A stretch of DNA of 18,989 bases from an uncultured Alphaproteobacteria bacterium (GTDB taxonomy: Bacteria; Pseudomonadota; Alphaproteobacteria; Minwuiales; Minwuiaceae), in NCBI GenBank assembly GCA_913064755.1, contig CAJYBQ010000013.1, positions 1 to 18,989 on the forward strand, given 5' to 3'. Positions 16,019 through 18,989 of this stretch are shown here, piece by piece. Within the stretch, counting starts at the first letter, position 1, and every line of letters begins with the position of its first letter. A program made the position numbers and the translations under genes. The notes under the pieces were generated by a model. The model saw nothing but the letters and a program-made list of their open reading frames with translations, did not search any database and was not told the DNA's origin.

Positions 16019-16923
16019 CAGACCGGTCGATCCCCCTGCGTCTGTGTCCTGAACATCAGGCGGACTTCGCTGTTCTCGTCGTAGCTGGTGGCGCTGTGCA
16101 TCAGGCACCGGTTGTCCCAGACAGCCAGGTCGCCCTGCTGCCAGACGTGCCGGTAGACAAAGCGTTCGTCCTCGATATGGGCGAAAAGAAAGGCCAGCAG
16201 TTCCGCGCTCTCGTCGGCGCTCACACCCAGGATCTCGGTCACGGAATCCGGGTCCACGAACAGTGATTTGCGCCCCGTTTCCGGATGCGTGCGCACGACG
16301 GGATGAATGACATCCGGATTGTCGGCCTTTTCCTGGGCACTGAGAGTGCGTGCCCGGATGTAATTGCGCTCGTAGCTGGCCACGAAACTGTGCACGGCCT
16401 TCAGCGACAGCAGCCTCGTCTGCATTGCGACGGGCAGCGCCTCGAAGGCGGCATACATGTCCGAGAACAGCGTGTCCCCGCCGCTCTTCGCCGGTGTTCT
16501 GACGCCGTAGAGCAGCGTTGCCAGCATCGGCCGTTCGCGGAATATCTGATCGGAGTGCCAGTAGATGCCGTTGTTCGGTGCCCCCAGAGGCTTCCCGTCC
16601 ACGACGTTGTTCGACAACCGCATGATCTGCGGGAATTCCGGGTCCAGGTATTCGCCGACATGATGCACGACGGGTTCACCGAACAGGTCGCTCACGCGGA
16701 CCAGCGCCGCCTCGTCCAGTTCCTGGTCCGGAAAGACGATCAGCTTGTACGCCAGGAATGCCTCCCGGATGACCCGCGCCATGTCGGCATCGGGCATGAC
16801 CGAAAGGTCAACACCGCTGATGGTGCATCCCAGCGGCCCGTCCATCGGCGTGACCTGCGCGCCTCCGGAAAGCTGCGCGTTCAAGGTCGCCGGCGCCATT
16901 GACGTGGTGGCGGATGCAGTCAT
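16018..16923 (-). CDS. TauD/TfdA family 2-oxoglutarate dioxygenase
   Basis: This 301-residue enzyme opens the long operon. TauD/TfdA enzymes use Fe(II) and 2-oxoglutarate to hydroxylate a small acid, often leading to loss of sulfite, an aryl group or an amine. The iron ligands are H123-x-D125 (WHSD) and H276. T150 in GGDT and R288/R292 near the C-terminus match the 2-oxoglutarate contacts of TauD, with near-identical spacing (12 and 16 residues after the distal His, against 11 and 15 in TauD). The first 20 residues are a variable Ala/Thr-rich tail, not a signal peptide. The ATG at 16923 has a perfect AGGAGG seven bases upstream. The substrate is unknown; fungal xanthine hydroxylases are also in this family, which fits a heterocycle pathway without proving it. 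Confidence 0.92.
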   Translation of the reverse strand: MTASATTSMAPATLNAQLSGGAQVTPMDGPLGCTISGVDLSVMPDADMARVIREAFLAYKLIVFPDQELDEAALVRVSDLFGEPVVHHVGEYLDPEFPQIMRLSNNVVDGKPLGAPNNGIYWHSDQIFRERPMLATLLYGVRTPAKSGGDTLFSDMYAAFEALPVAMQTRLLSLKAVHSFVASYERNYIRARTLSAQEKADNPDVIHPVVRTHPETGRKSLFVDPDSVTEILGVSADESAELLAFLFAHIEDERFVYRHVWQQGDLAVWDNRCLMHSATSYDENSEVRLMFRTQTQGDRPV

Positions 16924-17067
16924 TTTCGTGCCTCCTGCTGACGGACCCGATCAGGTCTCCTGCAGCCAAATGCTCCGTCGCCATGCCGCACTGCACAAAT
17001 TCATATTTCATATCGGGTCATAGAGTTCGCCTATGCACAGCCGCGAAGGCGGGCACGCCAGAAACGG
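16924..17067 (-). promoter_or_regulatory. Promoter and operator region of the long operon
   Basis: This stretch lies between the PhyH-gene hairpin and the TauD-like start and must hold the promoter of the twelve-gene operon. An AT-rich island covers about 16996-17035. On the minus strand it has two tandem ATATGAA words (17000-17013), either of which could serve as a -10 element. Just upstream is a perfect inverted repeat, CATAG-N7-CTATG (17019-17035), of the T-N11-A form bound by LysR-type regulators. No good -35 is present, as is usual for activator-dependent promoters. Confidence 0.45.
17019..17035. promoter_or_regulatory. Candidate LysR box A
   Basis: CATAG, seven bases, CTATG: a perfect interrupted palindrome containing the T-N11-A core of LysR-type operators. 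It includes the seven-base word ATAGAGT, which recurs on the opposite strand as ACTCTAT in candidate box B just before lysR. It lies about 100 bases upstream of the first gene of the long operon, a suitable place for activation. Confidence 0.45.
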
Positions 17068-17107
17068 ATCGGGCGCGGCAAGCCCCCTTGGCATTGCCAC
17101 GCCCGAT
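17068..17107 (-). terminator. Terminator hairpin of the PhyH-family gene
   Basis: Two 14-base arms (17068-17081 and 17094-17107) flank a 12-base loop. On the minus-strand RNA all 14 positions pair, one as a G-U wobble; on the plus-strand RNA that position would be a C-A mismatch, so the hairpin is built for minus-strand transcription. It begins 31 bases after the PhyH stop and is followed by only a short T-rich run (GTTTCT), so termination efficiency is uncertain. Confidence 0.6.
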
Positions 17108-17138
17108 GCAGTCGGATGGATTGGTGAAGCGCCGGGGG

Positions 17139-17951
17139 TCAGGCGGCGGGATTGTAGGCCTGCCCCTGAAACACCTTGTCGGTCGCGCTCAGACGACCCC
17201 TGCAGGTGCGCAGGACGTCATCACCGACCTTGTCGACCGGGTGCAGGCCGGAATGCGGCCCCTCCTTGAAGGGCAGGTTCGACAGGGCATTGAAGACGGT
17301 GATCAGGGCCCAGCGCCGACGGTCGGAACGGTTGGCGCTCGATCGATGCAGGGTGTTGCAGTGAAAGAACACGGCGTCGCCCGCATTCAGTTCGCAGGGC
17401 ACCACCGAAAGGCGTTCCTCGGCCACTGAAACGCGAGCCTGGTCGGCGCAGTACTGCTTGCCGACGAAATCATGATCGATACGCCCGAGCAGGTGCGACC
17501 CGGCCATCATCTCGATGCAGCCGTTCTCGCGGTTCGATGGATCAAGGGAGATGAAACAGGTCGCCATCTTCGGGGCCAGCACCCCGTAGCCATAGGCATA
17601 ACCGTAGTCCTGGTGCCACTCCCAGCTGCCGCCGACCTTCGGCTCCTTGGCGTTCAGCTTTGAGTTGTAGTGGCATATCGGCTCCCCGATCAGCTGCTCG
17701 ACCGCGTCGGCCACACGGCGGCTGCGCATGGCGATGCTGTATATGTCGTCGCCCAGTTCATCCCAGACCGTCATGCGCGTCTCGTTGCCTTCGCGGTCGG
17801 TACGGGAATAGGCCGCCCTGGTCAGCTTCTCATCGGCAAGCGCGGCCTCGAGAACGAGGTCGATCTCGTCCTGGGCAAACAGTCCGGGGACGGTGACGAA
17901 CCCCTGGGACGCATAGTGTTCGACCTGTTCGGTGGACAGAGGTGTGGGCAT
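17139..17951 (-). CDS. Phytanoyl-CoA dioxygenase (PhyH) family protein
   Basis: This 270-residue enzyme is a PhyH-type Fe(II)/2-oxoglutarate dioxygenase. The iron ligands are H113-x-D115 (WHQD) and H202, and an Arg at 211-213 (RRRW) is well placed to hold 2-oxoglutarate. The region before and after (WEWHQDYG; an Asn-Gly-Cys-Ile-Glu-x3-Gly-Ser-His stretch, 143-153) resembles the group around ectoine hydroxylase EctD. The EctD signature itself is not matched and no ectoine genes are near. The ATG at 17951 has CAGGAG seven bases upstream; an upstream extension in the same frame is not supported. It forms its own minus-strand unit, divergent from lysR and ended by a hairpin, so it can be expressed separately from the long operon. 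The substrate is unknown, probably part of the same pathway. Confidence 0.9.
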   Translation of the reverse strand: MPTPLSTEQVEHYASQGFVTVPGLFAQDEIDLVLEAALADEKLTRAAYSRTDREGNETRMTVWDELGDDIYSIAMRSRRVADAVEQLIGEPICHYNSKLNAKEPKVGGSWEWHQDYGYAYGYGVLAPKMATCFISLDPSNRENGCIEMMAGSHLLGRIDHDFVGKQYCADQARVSVAEERLSVVPCELNAGDAVFFHCNTLHRSSANRSDRRRWALITVFNALSNLPFKEGPHSGLHPVDKVGDDVLRTCRGRLSATDKVFQGQAYNPAA

Positions 17952-18283
17952 CTTTGAGCTCCTGGGTTCAAGCGTGCGCCGGGCCTGTCGGACGGGTCGG
18001 CGCGATCTGGCTGTTTTTTGGTCACGCACATGATTTGGCCAGAAACTGCGCAATCCGAAGGCAGACCGCCAATCCTCGCGGACCAGGATGCGCTCTGCTC
18101 CGGCGCATGATCAGTCATTTATTACAATTGCTTGCATGGCTTCTGCAGTCTCCGCCTCCAATAGGCACAGGTCTTGCTGCTGTGTGTGTCGGCCATGATT
18201 GGCGGCCCGCGGCGATCGCAGAATTCGCCCGAAAACATCACTTGGCAAATCCGAATACTCTATATTCTCGATAGGGTGAGGCT
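17952..18283. promoter_or_regulatory. Divergent control region phyH-like / lysR-like
   Basis: This 332-bp region has no gene. An AT-rich patch at about 18115-18140 is the best candidate promoter area for the PhyH gene, but no clear -35/-10 pair is visible. GCGCCG and CGGCGC (17976-18003) can form a six-base-pair stem in the PhyH leader. A nine-base inverted repeat pairs CCGCCAATC (18066-18074) with GATTGGCGG (18197-18205), 122 bases apart. TTGGCA (18242-18247) and TATTCT (18263-18268) are a weak lysR promoter candidate, overlapping a LysR box. Confidence 0.4.
18257..18277. promoter_or_regulatory. Candidate LysR box B (lysR autoregulation)
   Basis: ACTCTAT, seven bases, ATAGGGT: an interrupted palindrome with six of seven matching arm positions and the CTAT-N7-ATAG core of the T-N11-A type. 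It ends six bases before the lysR ATG and overlaps its likely -10 and ribosome binding site, the usual place for negative autoregulation. It shares ACTCTAT with candidate box A. Confidence 0.45.
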
Positions 18284-18989
18284 ATGACACCGACACAGGC
18301 ACGGGCATTTCACGCCGTTGGGCAGGCTGGCAGCTTCACGGGCGCTGCACGGCAGTTGAACGTCGGTCAGCCGACGATCACCACGCAGGTGCGCGAACTG
18401 GAAAAGACCTATGGCGTCGAGCTGTTTCTCCGCTCGGCATCCGGCGCGCGACTGACCGAGACCGGCAGCACCCTCTTCCGGATGGTCGACGAATGGCAGG
18501 GGATGCAGCGGGAGTGCCGGGAGTTTCTCTCCGGCGCGCGTGAGTTGCGCAACGGGCGGCTCAAGATCGGCACCTATGGACCGTTCGACGCCATCGACCT
18601 GACGGCGACCATGCGCGAGAGCTATCCGGGCATAGACGTCAGCGTCATCTTCTCGAACTCCGACAGCCTGAAGAACCAGCTCCAGTCCCACGACATCGAC
18701 GTCGCGATCATGTCGGGCATGAACTACGACGAAACGTATCAGTGCCTGAAGTTCAGAAAGCGGCGCCTGGTTGTCCTGCTGCCGAAACAGCACGGCTGGA
18801 CCGGACGCCATGCGATCACCTTGAACGAACTGGCGCAGGAGCCGCTGATCTGCCGCGAGAGCGGGTCGGCGGTACGGTCCTGCCTGGAACATGCCGCACG
18901 CCTCGGCGGGCTGCACCTCAAATGGTCGGCGCAGATCGGCAGCCGCGAAGGCATCGTCGCGGCGGTGCAGCGGGGCCTGGGCACCGGCG
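18284..18989 (+). CDS. LysR family transcriptional regulator (3' end outside window)
   Basis: The first 235 codons of a LysR-type regulator are present and open to the window end. Residues 1-60 form the winged helix-turn-helix (FHAVGQAGSFTGAARQLNVG, then QPTITTQVRELE and a LF-x-R motif). A linker helix follows, and the effector-binding domain starts near residue 90 (LKIG). It resembles the regulators found with aminoethylphosphonate catabolism genes in its opening TPTQARAFHAV and PGSA/ESGSA-type motifs, but no phosphonate genes are here, so the match may only reflect a subfamily. The ATG at 18284 follows a GTGAGG ribosome binding site. It is divergent from the PhyH gene and is the only regulator in the window, so it probably senses the pathway substrate and controls the minus-strand genes. 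Confidence 0.93.
   Translation, partial: MTPTQARAFHAVGQAGSFTGAARQLNVGQPTITTQVRELEKTYGVELFLRSASGARLTETGSTLFRMVDEWQGMQRECREFLSGARELRNGRLKIGTYGPFDAIDLTATMRESYPGIDVSVIFSNSDSLKNQLQSHDIDVAIMSGMNYDETYQCLKFRKRRLVVLLPKQHGWTGRHAITLNELAQEPLICRESGSAVRSCLEHAARLGGLHLKWSAQIGSREGIVAAVQRGLGTG

Noticed and set aside
17139..17951. Ectoine hydroxylase EctD
   Set aside because: The region around the iron site is only loosely similar and ectABC genes are not present.
18014..18019. T6 run after the GCGCCG/CGGCGC stem as a plus-strand terminator
   Set aside because: There is no plus-strand gene upstream of it, and the run is ten bases away from the stem; chance or a leader structure on the other strand is more likely.
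1..18989. Mobile element, prophage, CRISPR or RNA gene
   Set aside because: No transposase, integrase, terminal repeats, regular repeat arrays or tRNA-like cloverleaf were seen by reading both strands.

Overview
The window is about 19 kb of GC-rich DNA (roughly 60-65% G+C by impression). Its short overlapping genes, ATGA and TGATG junctions and protein families suggest an alphaproteobacterium, perhaps near Rhodospirillales or Rhizobiales. That placement is inference from style; there is no rRNA or other marker. I see no tRNA, rRNA, CRISPR, insertion sequence, transposase or phage gene.

Layout from left to right. (1) Positions 1-1702, minus strand: a Rieske non-heme iron oxygenase alpha subunit and, overlapping its stop, the first part of a cupin-like protein that leaves the window. 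(2) Positions 1769-3378, plus strand: a small AtzG/GatC-like protein translationally coupled (TGATG) to an amidase-signature hydrolase. (3) Positions 3366-16923, minus strand: one very long convoy of twelve genes, most of them touching or overlapping. In transcription order these are a TauD/TfdA dioxygenase, a molybdenum hydroxylase large subunit, an isopenicillin-N-synthase-like dioxygenase, an MmgE/PrpD protein, a PuuE-type deacetylase/allantoinase-like protein, a D-2-hydroxyacid dehydrogenase, two ABC permeases, two tandem paralogous periplasmic binding proteins, an ABC ATPase and a class II aldolase/adducin protein. (4) Positions 17139-17951, minus strand: a PhyH-family dioxygenase followed by a strong hairpin. 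(5) From 18284, plus strand: a divergent LysR-type regulator cut by the window end.

Taken together this looks like a substrate-inducible uptake and catabolism island. A PotABCD-like importer brings in an organic, probably nitrogen-containing compound. A molybdenum hydroxylase and up to four oxygenases from four different non-heme iron families hydroxylate or demethylate it. A PuuE-like hydrolase and an AtzE-like amidase could open ring amide or ureide bonds, and the MmgE/PrpD, hydroxyacid dehydrogenase and aldolase-like enzymes could process the carbon skeleton. A heterocycle or ureide (purine, pyrimidine or hydantoin type) is the best guess, but the substrate cannot be read from the sequence. 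Candidate LysR boxes sharing the word ACTCTAT lie upstream of both the long operon and lysR. Three intercistronic stem-loops flank the two binding-protein genes and may set their expression above that of the membrane components.
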